This document shows, one piece after another, positions 44,184 to 51,593 of a stretch of 64,000 nucleotides of DNA. The notes under the pieces were generated by a model. The model searched no databases. It was not told where the DNA came from and saw only the letters and a list, made by a program, of their open reading frames with translations. Origin of the DNA: Pontibacter aydingkolensis (GTDB taxonomy: Bacteria > Bacteroidota > Bacteroidia > Cytophagales > Hymenobacteraceae); assembly GCF_019443125.1 (NCBI RefSeq), contig NZ_JAHYXK010000001.1, positions 437,913 to 501,912 of the forward strand, given 5' to 3'. Every line of letters starts with the position of its first letter. The stretch's first letter is position 1. Made by a program: the position numbers and the translations under genes.

Positions 44184-45155
44184 ATGTTAAACTTTAAGCT
44201 TTCAAGTGTAAAATTCAATGCCACGGTTCTACTTGGCGCAACACTTATGTTCAGTGCCTGTGGCGGGAATAATGAGGAAGGAGCCAACGGAGAAGTGGCT
44301 GGCACAGTTCAGATAGACGGCTCATCTACGGTTTACCCTGTTACAGAGGCTGTGGCAGAAGAATTCCGTGCTGAGGCGCCGGATGTAAAAGTAACTGTAG
44401 GCGTATCTGGCACTGGCGGCGGCATGAAGAAATTTACCCGCGGCGACATTGACATGGTAAACGCGTCGCGCCAAATGAGCCAGTCGGAGGCAGAGCAGGC
44501 TAAAGCCAACAACATTGAGTATGTAGAGCTTGAGGTTGCCTTCGACGGTCTGACCGTAGTAGTACACCCTGAAAACGACTGGGTAAAAGACATTACCGTG
44601 GCCGAGCTGAAAAAGATCTGGGAACCAGAGGCACAAGGCACTATCAAACGCTGGAACCAGATCCGTCCGGAATGGCCTGACAGAGAAATTCACTTGTACG
44701 GAGCAGGTGTAGAGTCTGGCACTTACGACTACTTTACAGAGGCCATTGTAGGTAAAAGCCACTCCAGCCGCGGCGACTATACTGCCAGCGAAGACGACAA
44801 CGTGCTGGTACAAGGCGTATCAACAGACCCGCTTGCACTTGGTTTTTTTGGTTATGCGTACTATGATGAGAACCAGAGCAAATTAAAAGCCGTGCCTGTA
44901 GATAACGGACAGGGCGCTATTCTGCCATCTCTTGAAACAGTAAAAGACGGAACTTACGCACCGCTTTCGCGCCCGCTTTACATTTATGTAAACTCTAAGG
45001 CTGCCGCCCGCCCGGAAGTAGTGGAGTTTGTTAATTTTTACCTCGATAATGCCCCTGAACTTAGCGAAGAGGTAGGATACATTCCGCTGCCAGCCGACAG
45101 GTATAAAGCGCAGAAGGAAAAGTTCAATCAGTTTGCAGAGGGCTTAAAGAAATAG
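44184..45155 (+). CDS. pstS: Phosphate ABC transporter substrate-binding protein PstS
   Basis: A 323-residue lipoprotein (lipobox FSAC) that binds phosphate in the periplasm. It starts the mature domain with VQIDGSSTVYPVTEAVAEEF, and the phosphate-binding loops VSGTGGGMKKFTRGDIDMVNASR and later GVESGTYDYFTEAIVGK and SRGDY are clear, as expected for the PstS family (the long variant). It opens the pstSCAB-phoU operon, with tandem CTTAACA repeats upstream. A hairpin follows it, before pstC. Confidence 0.95.
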   Translation: MLNFKLSSVKFNATVLLGATLMFSACGGNNEEGANGEVAGTVQIDGSSTVYPVTEAVAEEFRAEAPDVKVTVGVSGTGGGMKKFTRGDIDMVNASRQMSQSEAEQAKANNIEYVELEVAFDGLTVVVHPENDWVKDITVAELKKIWEPEAQGTIKRWNQIRPEWPDREIHLYGAGVESGTYDYFTEAIVGKSHSSRGDYTASEDDNVLVQGVSTDPLALGFFGYAYYDENQSKLKAVPVDNGQGAILPSLETVKDGTYAPLSRPLYIYVNSKAAARPEVVEFVNFYLDNAPELSEEVGYIPLPADRYKAQKEKFNQFAEGLKK

Positions 45156-45168
45156 ATTTTAACAAAAA

Positions 45169-45206
45169 AGGCTGCAGTATTGCCATACCTGGTAAAGCTG
45201 CAGCCT
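45169..45206 (+). promoter_or_regulatory. Intercistronic hairpin between pstS and pstC
   Basis: AGGCTGCAG (45169-45177) pairs with CTGCAGCCT (45198-45206) around a 20-base loop, without a T-run. It lies 17 bases before the TTG start of pstC. It is likely an RNA-stabilising or partial-attenuation structure that keeps pstS in excess, as known in other pst operons. Confidence 0.55.
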
Positions 45207-45222
45207 CTAAAATAACAGCACC

Positions 45223-46098
45223 TTGAGAGCATCCGAGAAAATAATCGAGGGCTTGTTGTGGTTATCAGCCGTAATCACAATACTAATCACCGTTGGCATT
45301 ATCTGGGTTCTGCTCTCAGAGTCAATCAGCTTTTTCAGTGAGGTGTCTATCATCGAATTCCTGACAGAGAAAGAATGGACCCCACTTTTTGCCGATAAGA
45401 AATTCGGAATAATGCCGCTTGTTGCCGGCACCCTGCTTACCACAGCTGTGGCCATTGCCGTAGCTTTGCCCATTGGCTTAACCATTGCTATCTACCTGAA
45501 CGAGTACGCCCATGCCCGCTTGAAGCAGGTTGTAAAACCGATGCTGGAGGTTTTGGCAACTATCCCAACGGTAGTTTATGGTTTTTTTGCCTTAACTGTG
45601 GTAACGCCGTTTCTACAGCAGTTTATACCTGGCCTTGCTGGTTTCAACGCGTTATCAGCTGGTATCGTGATGGGCATCATGATCATTCCGATGATTTCTT
45701 CTTTGAGTGAGGATGCTATCAGCGCTGTGCCACGTTCTTTGCGCGAAGCAGCTTATGGTATGGGATCAACAAGACTACAGACTTCTTTTGGGGTAATGGT
45801 TCCTGCTGCCTCATCGGGTATTGTGGTATCGGTTATACTTGCCATCTCCAGGGCAGTGGGCGAAACTATGATCGTAGCCATTGCCGCTGGTCAGCAGCCG
45901 CGCCTAACACTAAACCCGTTGGTGCCCATCGAAACCATTACCACTTATATTGTACAGGTTAGCTTAGGAGACGTACCGCAGGGCTCGCTGGAGTATAAAA
46001 CCATTTTTGCAGCAGGTATCACGCTCTTCATTTTCACGTTTGTGCTGAACAACCTGAGCTTCTGGATCAAAAAGAAATACCAGGAAAAGTATGACTAA
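45223..46098 (+). CDS. pstC: Phosphate ABC transporter permease PstC
   Basis: A 291-residue inner-membrane permease with six to seven helices. The cytoplasmic EAA loop is [28 protein letters not shown]. It forms the channel with PstA. No ATG is available near the 5' end; the start is TTG at 45223, which begins [15 protein letters not shown]. It overlaps pstA by 8 bases. Confidence 0.94.
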   Translation: MRASEKIIEGLLWLSAVITILITVGIIWVLLSESISFFSEVSIIEFLTEKEWTPLFADKKFGIMPLVAGTLLTTAVAIAVALPIGLTIAIYLNEYAHARLKQVVKPMLEVLATIPTVVYGFFALTVVTPFLQQFIPGLAGFNALSAGIVMGIMIIPMISSLSEDAISAVPRSLREAAYGMGSTRLQTSFGVMVPAASSGIVVSVILAISRAVGETMIVAIAAGQQPRLTLNPLVPIETITTYIVQVSLGDVPQGSLEYKTIFAAGITLFIFTFVLNNLSFWIKKKYQEKYD

Positions 46099-46948
46099 CT
46101 CTGAAAAAAACAGACTCAAGGATAAGGCCTTCCAGGTCTTCGGCATCTTCTGCACCTTTATCGGGTTAGTAGTGCTTGGCATCTTTTTGTTCGATATTAT
46201 ACTTGAAGGAGCCAAACGAATAGACTGGGACTTCCTGGTAAGCCTGCCATCTCGCAGGGCCAGCCGCGCAGGTATACTCACCGCCTGGGTGGGCACTATC
46301 TGGATACTGCTGCTTACAACCATCATTGCGTTTCCGCTGGGAGTTTCAGCTGGTGTTTACTTGGAGGAGTATGCTAAAAAAACAAAACTGGCTAATTTTC
46401 TGGAGATAAACATTTCTAACCTGGCCGGGGTGCCCTCTATTATTTATGGTTTGCTTGGCCTGGAGATATTTGTGCGCCAGATGCGATTGGGCAGCAGTTT
46501 GCTGGCAGGTGCGCTTACATTGTCATTGCTTATACTTCCGATCATCATCGTTACCACCCGCGAGGCCATAAAAGCAGTGCCGCGCAGCATTCGCGACGGT
46601 TCTTTTGCACTGGGTGCCTCTAAATGGCAGACAGTGTGGCACCAGGTTTTACCGGCCTCCTTTGGCGGCATACTTACAGGTATTATCCTGGCACTATCCA
46701 GAGCTGTGGGCGAGGCAGCTCCGCTTATTGTTATCGGGGCATTGGCTTATGTGCCATTTACGCCGTCGTCGCCGCTGGATGAGTTTACCGTATTGCCTAT
46801 CCAGATATTTAACTGGACATCCAGGCCACAGGAAGCGTTTTTGACAAATGCCGCTGCTGCCATTATCATACTTTTGATCATCACCTTTATGCTAAACGGA
46901 ATTGCCGTATACTTGCGTAACCGTCAGCAGAAAAAAATAAAGTGGTAA
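46091..46948 (+). CDS. pstA: Phosphate ABC transporter permease PstA
   Basis: A 285-residue permease paired with PstC. The family core [18 protein letters not shown] and the EAA loop [24 protein letters not shown] are visible, with six hydrophobic segments. It overlaps the pstC end by 8 bases and precedes pstB by 6 bases, so the operon is tightly packed and translationally coupled. Confidence 0.94.
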   Translation: MTNSEKNRLKDKAFQVFGIFCTFIGLVVLGIFLFDIILEGAKRIDWDFLVSLPSRRASRAGILTAWVGTIWILLLTTIIAFPLGVSAGVYLEEYAKKTKLANFLEINISNLAGVPSIIYGLLGLEIFVRQMRLGSSLLAGALTLSLLILPIIIVTTREAIKAVPRSIRDGSFALGASKWQTVWHQVLPASFGGILTGIILALSRAVGEAAPLIVIGALAYVPFTPSSPLDEFTVLPIQIFNWTSRPQEAFLTNAAAAIIILLIITFMLNGIAVYLRNRQQKKIKW

Positions 46949-46954
46949 AACACC

Positions 46955-47719
46955 ATGAGTAAAAAACAACCAAAGCTCGAAGCCCGGGACCTGAACGCCT
47001 ATTACGGCGACTTCCATGCCCTGAAGAACATTAACATTGCCATGGAAGAAAAAAACGTGACTGCTTTTATCGGCCCCTCCGGCTGCGGTAAGTCTACGTT
47101 TCTGCGCCTGTTTAACCGCATGAATGATTACATCGACGGCTTTAAGGTAGAAGGCAATATACTGCTGGATGGCAATGATATTTACCAGAAAGATGTACGG
47201 GTAGACGAGCTTCGCAAGCAGGTGGGCATGGTGTTTCAGAAACCAAACCCCTTCCCGAAAACCATATTTGAGAACGTAGTGTACGGCCTCCGGATACAAG
47301 GCATTAAAAATAAAGCCGTACTGGAAGAAACCGCAGAACGCTCTTTGCGTGATGCCGCCCTGTGGGATGAGGTAAAAGACAACCTGAACAAATCGGCCTT
47401 AGCCTTATCGGGTGGTCAACAGCAAAGGCTTTGTATTGCGCGGGCACTTGCCATTTCGCCATCTGTTATATTAATGGATGAACCTGCCTCTGCCCTGGAT
47501 CCGATCTCTACCGCCAAAATTGAAGAGCTGATCTATGAGCTGAAGAACGATTATACAATTGTAATTGTAACGCACAACATGCAGCAGGCTGGTAGAGTAA
47601 GTGATTATACTGCCTTTTTCTATATGGGTGAGCTGGTAGAGTTTAACAAAACCAAAACCATGTTTACGAGCCCTAAAGACGAACGCACCCAGAATTACAT
47701 TACAGGCCGCTTTGGTTGA
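46955..47719 (+). CDS. pstB: Phosphate ABC transporter ATPase PstB
   Basis: A 254-residue ATPase that powers PstSCA. Walker [10 protein letters not shown], the PstB-typical [15 protein letters not shown]-loop [14 protein letters not shown], signature LSGGQQQR, Walker [14 protein letters not shown] and the H-loop [13 protein letters not shown] are all intact, in contrast to the degenerate ABC exporter at 3-4.7 kb. Confidence 0.97.
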   Translation: MSKKQPKLEARDLNAYYGDFHALKNINIAMEEKNVTAFIGPSGCGKSTFLRLFNRMNDYIDGFKVEGNILLDGNDIYQKDVRVDELRKQVGMVFQKPNPFPKTIFENVVYGLRIQGIKNKAVLEETAERSLRDAALWDEVKDNLNKSALALSGGQQQRLCIARALAISPSVILMDEPASALDPISTAKIEELIYELKNDYTIVIVTHNMQQAGRVSDYTAFFYMGELVEFNKTKTMFTSPKDERTQNYITGRFG

Positions 47720-47785
47720 TCTGAGCGTTTAGTGTTTATTTTACTTGTTCCCTTGTAAATTCTCACCCACTAATTAAAAGATAAA

Positions 47786-48463
47786 ATGCCGCATATAGAC
47801 GTAGAGTTAGAACGCCTCAAAACCAAACTCCTGGAGATGTGGGATTTGGTAGAATACCAACTGCAAAGTGGCCGCGAAGCCATGCTTACAGCAGACCAGG
47901 AACTGGCAAAGCAGATCGTGAAGCGTGACAAAAAGGTTAACCAGTTCGATGTGAAGATAGACCGCATGTGCGAGAACTTCTTTGCCCTGTTTACACCAGT
48001 TGCCGTAGACCTGCGCATGGTATTGGCCGTACTTAAGATCAACGCTAACCTGGAGCGCATCGGCGATACGGCAGAGGGTATTGCACGCTTCGCGCAGAAA
48101 TTTGAGACTCCGGTACACTCCGACCTGCTAGAGTTAACACAGGCAATACCTATGTATGACGAGGCTCTGGCCATGTTTGCTGAGTGCCGCGTGGCTTTTA
48201 TCTCTAACGATCCTAAGCTGGCCAAAGCTGTTATCAAACGCGACAAAACGCTTAATAAGATCTATCGGAAATCCGATGCCGTGGCTACCAAGTTTATGCA
48301 ACAGAACCCCGACAGAATTTCTGAGGCCCTGGCATTACTGTCTATAATCAAAAAGCTGGAGCGTGTTGGCGATCAGGTCACCAACATTGCAGAAGAGGTT
48401 ATTTTCTACCGTGAGGCCAAAGTAGTAAAGCACAAACAAGACAAGAAAAAGAAGAAGGATTAA
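47786..48463 (+). CDS. phoU: Phosphate signalling protein PhoU
   Basis: A 225-residue cytoplasmic protein of two three-helix bundles with repeated E/DxxxD-type metal-binding motifs (VKRDKKVNQFDVKIDRMCENF, and VIKRDKTLNKIYRKSD), plus LERIGDTAEGIARFA and LERVGDQVTNIAEEV. It links transport state of PstSCAB to the PhoR/PhoB sensor system. The C-terminus is Lys-rich. The regulator genes phoR and phoB are not in this window. A terminator follows at 48503. Confidence 0.93.
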   Translation: MPHIDVELERLKTKLLEMWDLVEYQLQSGREAMLTADQELAKQIVKRDKKVNQFDVKIDRMCENFFALFTPVAVDLRMVLAVLKINANLERIGDTAEGIARFAQKFETPVHSDLLELTQAIPMYDEALAMFAECRVAFISNDPKLAKAVIKRDKTLNKIYRKSDAVATKFMQQNPDRISEALALLSIIKKLERVGDQVTNIAEEVIFYREAKVVKHKQDKKKKKD

Positions 48464-48502
48464 TTGTTGATTGCTGGATTGTTGATTCAGCAAAGTATAA
48501 CC

Positions 48503-48538
48503 AGAAAAGCATGGATCGTGGCGGTTCATGCTTTTTCT
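48503..48538 (+). terminator. Terminator of the pst operon
   Basis: AGAAAAGCATGGATCG pairs with CGGTTCATGCTTTTTCT (some G-U pairs), followed by TTATTT. Confidence 0.6.
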
Positions 48539-48543
48539 TATTT

Positions 48544-48778
48544 GTAGGGACAGGTCGCGACCTGTCCGAGGAATGGCTTTGGCAATGGAGCACATGCTCC
48601 GGCTAAAGTAGTAGCAAAAAGCAACCCTTTGAAGGGCATGCAGGGATATGCTTATATATGCTGAATCTATGCCTAATAGCATCTGCTTAACCTCCCTTCC
48701 ACCAAGATCTTTACAAGATGACAAAGAGGGCGGCTGCAGCCATCATGCGGACAGGTCGCGGCCATTCCCTACAACCTC
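48544..48778. repeat. REP-like inverted doublet, family B, with spacer
   Basis: GGACAGGTCGCGACCTGTCC at 48548-48567 (preceded by GTAG) and a decayed inverted copy GGACAGGTCGCGGCC-ATTCC at 48749-48769 (followed by CTAC) enclose about 180 bases with no gene. The rest of this 402-base gap to 48865 is C/A-rich spacer (48780-48835) and the ccm promoter. Confidence 0.65.
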
Positions 48779-48839
48779 TCTTCTTCTTCAACAATCCAAC
48801 CACCAATCCAACACTTTAGCAATTCAGCGATTTGTGCCG

Positions 48840-48847
48840 TACCTTTG
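48840..48847 (+). promoter_or_regulatory. Promoter -7 element of the ccm operon
   Basis: TACCTTTG matches TAnnTTTG and is 18 bases before the ccmB ATG at 48866. A TTTA at 48815-48818 is a possible -33. Confidence 0.6.
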
Positions 48848-48865
48848 CAGCAAATTTGGGCTGAG

Positions 48866-49534
48866 ATGCTGTTTAAAGAAGTTTTATACCTGATACAGAA
48901 GGACCTGGTGCTGGAGTGGCGGCAGAAGTATGCTTTTAACGGCATGCTACTCTACGTCAGCAGCACAGTATTTGTGTGCTACCTCAGCTTTGGCCTGCGC
49001 TCCAATGTACTTACTGTACCCGTTTGGAACGCAGTGCTCTGGATCATACTTCTGTTTACCTCTGTTAATGCCATTGCCAAAAGCTTTATGCAGGAAAACA
49101 GAGGGCGGCTTTTATACTTCTACTCCATTGTGAGTCCGCAGGGGGTTATACTTGCCAAGATAGTATATAACGCGCTGCTAATGCTCATACTTGCTGTGAT
49201 CTGCTTTGTGTTTTATGCCTTTGTGCTGGGCAATCCGGTTCAGGATGTGCCTATGTTCCTGCTATCTATACTTTTAGGCGCTATCGGGTTCTCTACTTCC
49301 CTTACCATGATTTCGGGTATTGCCAGTAAGGCAGCAAACAGCAGTACACTAATGGCTGTGCTTAGCTTCCCAGTTATAGTGCCTATGCTACTGATGCTGA
49401 TAAAGATGTCTAAAAACGCGATTGACGGGTTAGACCGTAGCACCAGCTTCGACGAACTGCTTACATTACTTGCCATAAACATGATTGTTGTCACCGTTTC
49501 TTACATCTTATTCCCGTACCTTTGGCGTTCGTAA
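48866..49534 (+). CDS. ccmB: Haem exporter permease CcmB
   Basis: A 222-residue membrane protein from ATG 48866 with about six helices. It resembles CcmB: LFKEVLYLIQKDLVLEWRQKYAF at the N-terminus and FMQENRGRLLYFYSIVSPQG, both typical. With the ATPase CcmA it powers release of haem-loaded CcmE. ccmA is not next to it. An in-frame TTG at 48845 falls inside the promoter element and is rejected. It opens the ccm operon. Confidence 0.9.
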   Translation: MLFKEVLYLIQKDLVLEWRQKYAFNGMLLYVSSTVFVCYLSFGLRSNVLTVPVWNAVLWIILLFTSVNAIAKSFMQENRGRLLYFYSIVSPQGVILAKIVYNALLMLILAVICFVFYAFVLGNPVQDVPMFLLSILLGAIGFSTSLTMISGIASKAANSSTLMAVLSFPVIVPMLLMLIKMSKNAIDGLDRSTSFDELLTLLAINMIVVTVSYILFPYLWRS

Positions 49535-49656
49535 GGCAAAAATGCTTTAATGAAGTATAAAAAGGCTTTTTTTTGATGTGTTGGTGGAGACAAAATCGCG
49601 CGGAAAGTGTTGATAGTCTGGGAGAAATGCAAAAAGCTTTAGATTTTTAAGTAAAA

Positions 49657-50322
49657 ATGAAAAAAAACTGGTGGAAAATATTGGCTGTCGTACTGTTAGT
49701 TTTTACAGTAGTGGCCGGTATGTTATCTGATGTTCCGCGATTGGCTATTCTTAACGAGACCATCCGTAACCTGTACTTTCACGTGCCTATGTGGTTTGGC
49801 ATGATCCTGATTCTGCTGGTATCGGTTATCTACTCTATCAAATACCTCCGCAATCCAACTATCAAAAATGATATCATTGCCTACGAGGCGGCCAAAGTTG
49901 GTATACTTTTCGGTGTGCTGGGTATTATTACAGGCATGGAGTGGGCCAGGTTTACCTGGGGCGAGTACTGGAGCAACGATCCTAAACAGAATGCGTCGGC
50001 TATCGGCCTGCTGATATATTTTGCTTACCTGGTGCTGCGCAGCTCTTTTAACGAGCAGCAACAGCGTGCCCGTATCAGTGCCGTGTACAACATTTTTGCC
50101 TTTGCCGCGCTTATCCCGCTTTTATTTATACTTCCGAGGTTAACCGACTCGCTGCACCCTGGCAATGGCGGCAACCCCGGCTTTAATGCATACGATCTGG
50201 ACAGCCGCCTGCGCATGATATTTTACCCCGCCGTGCTTGGCTGGACGCTACTGGGCATCTGGATCATTAATGTAAAATCAAGACTAGAATTAATCAGACA
50301 ACGCTTATATGAAACTGTTTAG
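49657..50322 (+). CDS. ccmC: Haem-handling protein CcmC (cytochrome c assembly family)
   Basis: A 221-residue membrane protein of the haem-handling family with six helices. It has HVPMWFGMILILL (His ligand in LYFHVPMWF), the WWD-type periplasmic segment EWARFTWGEYWSNDPKQNASAI and a later PRLTDSLHPGNGGNPGF. CcmC binds haem and loads it onto CcmE. The end overlaps ccmD by 14 bases. The leader upstream (49535-49656) has no strong promoter. Confidence 0.92.
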   Translation: MKKNWWKILAVVLLVFTVVAGMLSDVPRLAILNETIRNLYFHVPMWFGMILILLVSVIYSIKYLRNPTIKNDIIAYEAAKVGILFGVLGIITGMEWARFTWGEYWSNDPKQNASAIGLLIYFAYLVLRSSFNEQQQRARISAVYNIFAFAALIPLLFILPRLTDSLHPGNGGNPGFNAYDLDSRLRMIFYPAVLGWTLLGIWIINVKSRLELIRQRLYETV

Positions 50323-50575
50323 AATACTGGCTGTATGGTGCTTCATACTTTTTGCCGCAGCAGGTATACAACAAGTGCAGGCCCAGCCTGAACAAAGAGA
50401 AGTTGAGTTCTCATCGGCACCGCAACAGGAAGTTGAAATGGCTGACACCTTGCGCCAGGATGGGAAAATTTATGTGGTAGTAATCGTATTAGTGACCATT
50501 TTGGCCGGCATGATCGCTTACCTGGTTACCTTAGACCGTAAGGTAACGAGACTTGAAAAACAAATGCGCGACTAA
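50309..50575 (+). CDS. ccmD: CcmD-like small membrane protein
   Basis: An 88-residue protein with a signal-like N-terminus (LFRILAVWCFILFAAAGIQQVQAQ), a Gln/Glu-rich periplasmic segment and one helix (IYVVVIVLVTILAGMIAYLVT) followed by a short basic cytoplasmic tail. CcmD releases holo-CcmE in the haem relay. It is longer than the E. coli protein by the N-terminal part. It overlaps ccmC by 14 bases, which supports the assignment. Confidence 0.75.
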   Translation: MKLFRILAVWCFILFAAAGIQQVQAQPEQREVEFSSAPQQEVEMADTLRQDGKIYVVVIVLVTILAGMIAYLVTLDRKVTRLEKQMRD

Positions 50576-50634
50576 ACAGCCGGAGGTACCCAGGTTTACG
50601 TAAAAAACTCATTCACCTTAAAAAATTTCCCCGA

Positions 50635-50955
50635 ATGAGCATTTATTTAAATCCGAAACTGTACGTTACTCTCCAGCCATTAGACAACGTAAAACCGCAC
50701 CCGATCAACGATGGGCGTTTCGACCCGGCTTATACTTATAAAGTACTGGGCCTGCATAGCGCCAGCGAAACATCGGAGTGTTATTTTATACTTAGCAATA
50801 CGCACAACGAGATCTGGTTTATCTCGCAACGCCACCTGCGCGCTTACAAAATTTTAGACTCTGATGCGCTTTACCTAAAGCTGGACGAGAAGAAGAAAGA
50901 GAGCATTTTAAGCACATTGGCAGGCAAGGCACTTACCGGTAACGGTAGCCATTAA
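50635..50955 (+). CDS. Unknown protein within the ccm operon
   Basis: A 106-residue soluble-looking protein with no signal peptide: SIYLNPKLYVTLQPLDNVKPHPINDGRF, YTYKVLGLHSASETSECYFILSNTHNEIWFISQ, then a Lys/Glu-rich end. It lies between ccmD and ccmE in the same orientation (59 and 114 bases apart). The position suggests a cytochrome-maturation accessory factor, which is inference. No family is recognised. Confidence 0.6.
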   Translation: MSIYLNPKLYVTLQPLDNVKPHPINDGRFDPAYTYKVLGLHSASETSECYFILSNTHNEIWFISQRHLRAYKILDSDALYLKLDEKKKESILSTLAGKALTGNGSH

Positions 50956-51069
50956 CCAGAGCCGATGGTGTGTACAAAGCAAGTATAAAATAAGCCTTCC
51001 ACAATGGATTTATATTTTTCTGTTGTGTGTTAGGCTACAAGAAAAGCAAAATACACAGTTTTTACATAG

Positions 51070-51495
51070 ATGAAAAAGACACACATCATCGGGATTTTAG
51101 TGATCGCAGTAGCGATTGTTATCATCATGTCGTCGGTTGGCGATGCCAGCACCTACGTTTCTTTTGGCGAGGCCATAGAGCGCGCTGATGACGGAGACAT
51201 GACCAAAGTGCATGTGGTAGGCCGCCTTAAAAAAGACCCGCAGGGCCACATCGTAGGCATGAACTACGACCCGCTTGTTGACCCGAATTACTTTACCTTT
51301 ATGCTGGTAGATACAAACCGTCACGAACAAAAGGTAGTGTATTTTAATCCCAAACCACAAGACTTTGAACGCTCAGAGCAGGTAGTGATTACTGGCAACA
51401 TACAAAACAATGTATTTGTGGCCGACAAGATCCTGCTTAAGTGCCCGTCTAAGTATACCGAAAACGAAGTGCAGACAAACACAGCAAGCCTGTAA
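51070..51495 (+). CDS. ccmE: Haem chaperone CcmE, CxxxY variant
   Basis: A 141-residue periplasmic, membrane-anchored haem chaperone. It has one N-terminal helix (IIGILVIAVAIVIIMSS) and the OB-fold core (VHVVGRLKKDP, LVDTNRHEQKVVYFNPKPQDFERSEQVVITG). The usual haem-attachment His of the HxxxY motif is replaced by Cys: CPSKY (Cys125, Tyr129). A CxxxY form (CcmE*) is known from some sulfate reducers and archaea and can bind haem covalently through Cys. It sits between the unknown gene and ccmF. Confidence 0.85.
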   Translation: MKKTHIIGILVIAVAIVIIMSSVGDASTYVSFGEAIERADDGDMTKVHVVGRLKKDPQGHIVGMNYDPLVDPNYFTFMLVDTNRHEQKVVYFNPKPQDFERSEQVVITGNIQNNVFVADKILLKCPSKYTENEVQTNTASL

Positions 51496-51499
51496 ATCA

Positions 51500-51590
51500 A
51501 GTTTAGGAGTCAGAGAGCTGGGAGTTAGAAAGTATAACTCTTTAGCCTCTTAACTCTCTAACTTTCTAAATTTTAAATCTTTAACTCATC
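51500..51590. other. Low-complexity imperfect inverted repeat before ccmF
   Basis: AGTTAGAAAGTATAACTC... and ...AACTCTCTAACTTTCTAA form an imperfect inverted repeat. Similar purine/pyrimidine spacer words occur near 14.99 and 34.33 kb. No promoter is evident. Confidence 0.45.
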
Positions 51591-51593
51591 AAG

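Noticed and set aside
48845..48865. TTG start for CcmB
   Set aside because: It lies inside the TACCTTTG promoter element; ATG 48866 fits the family.
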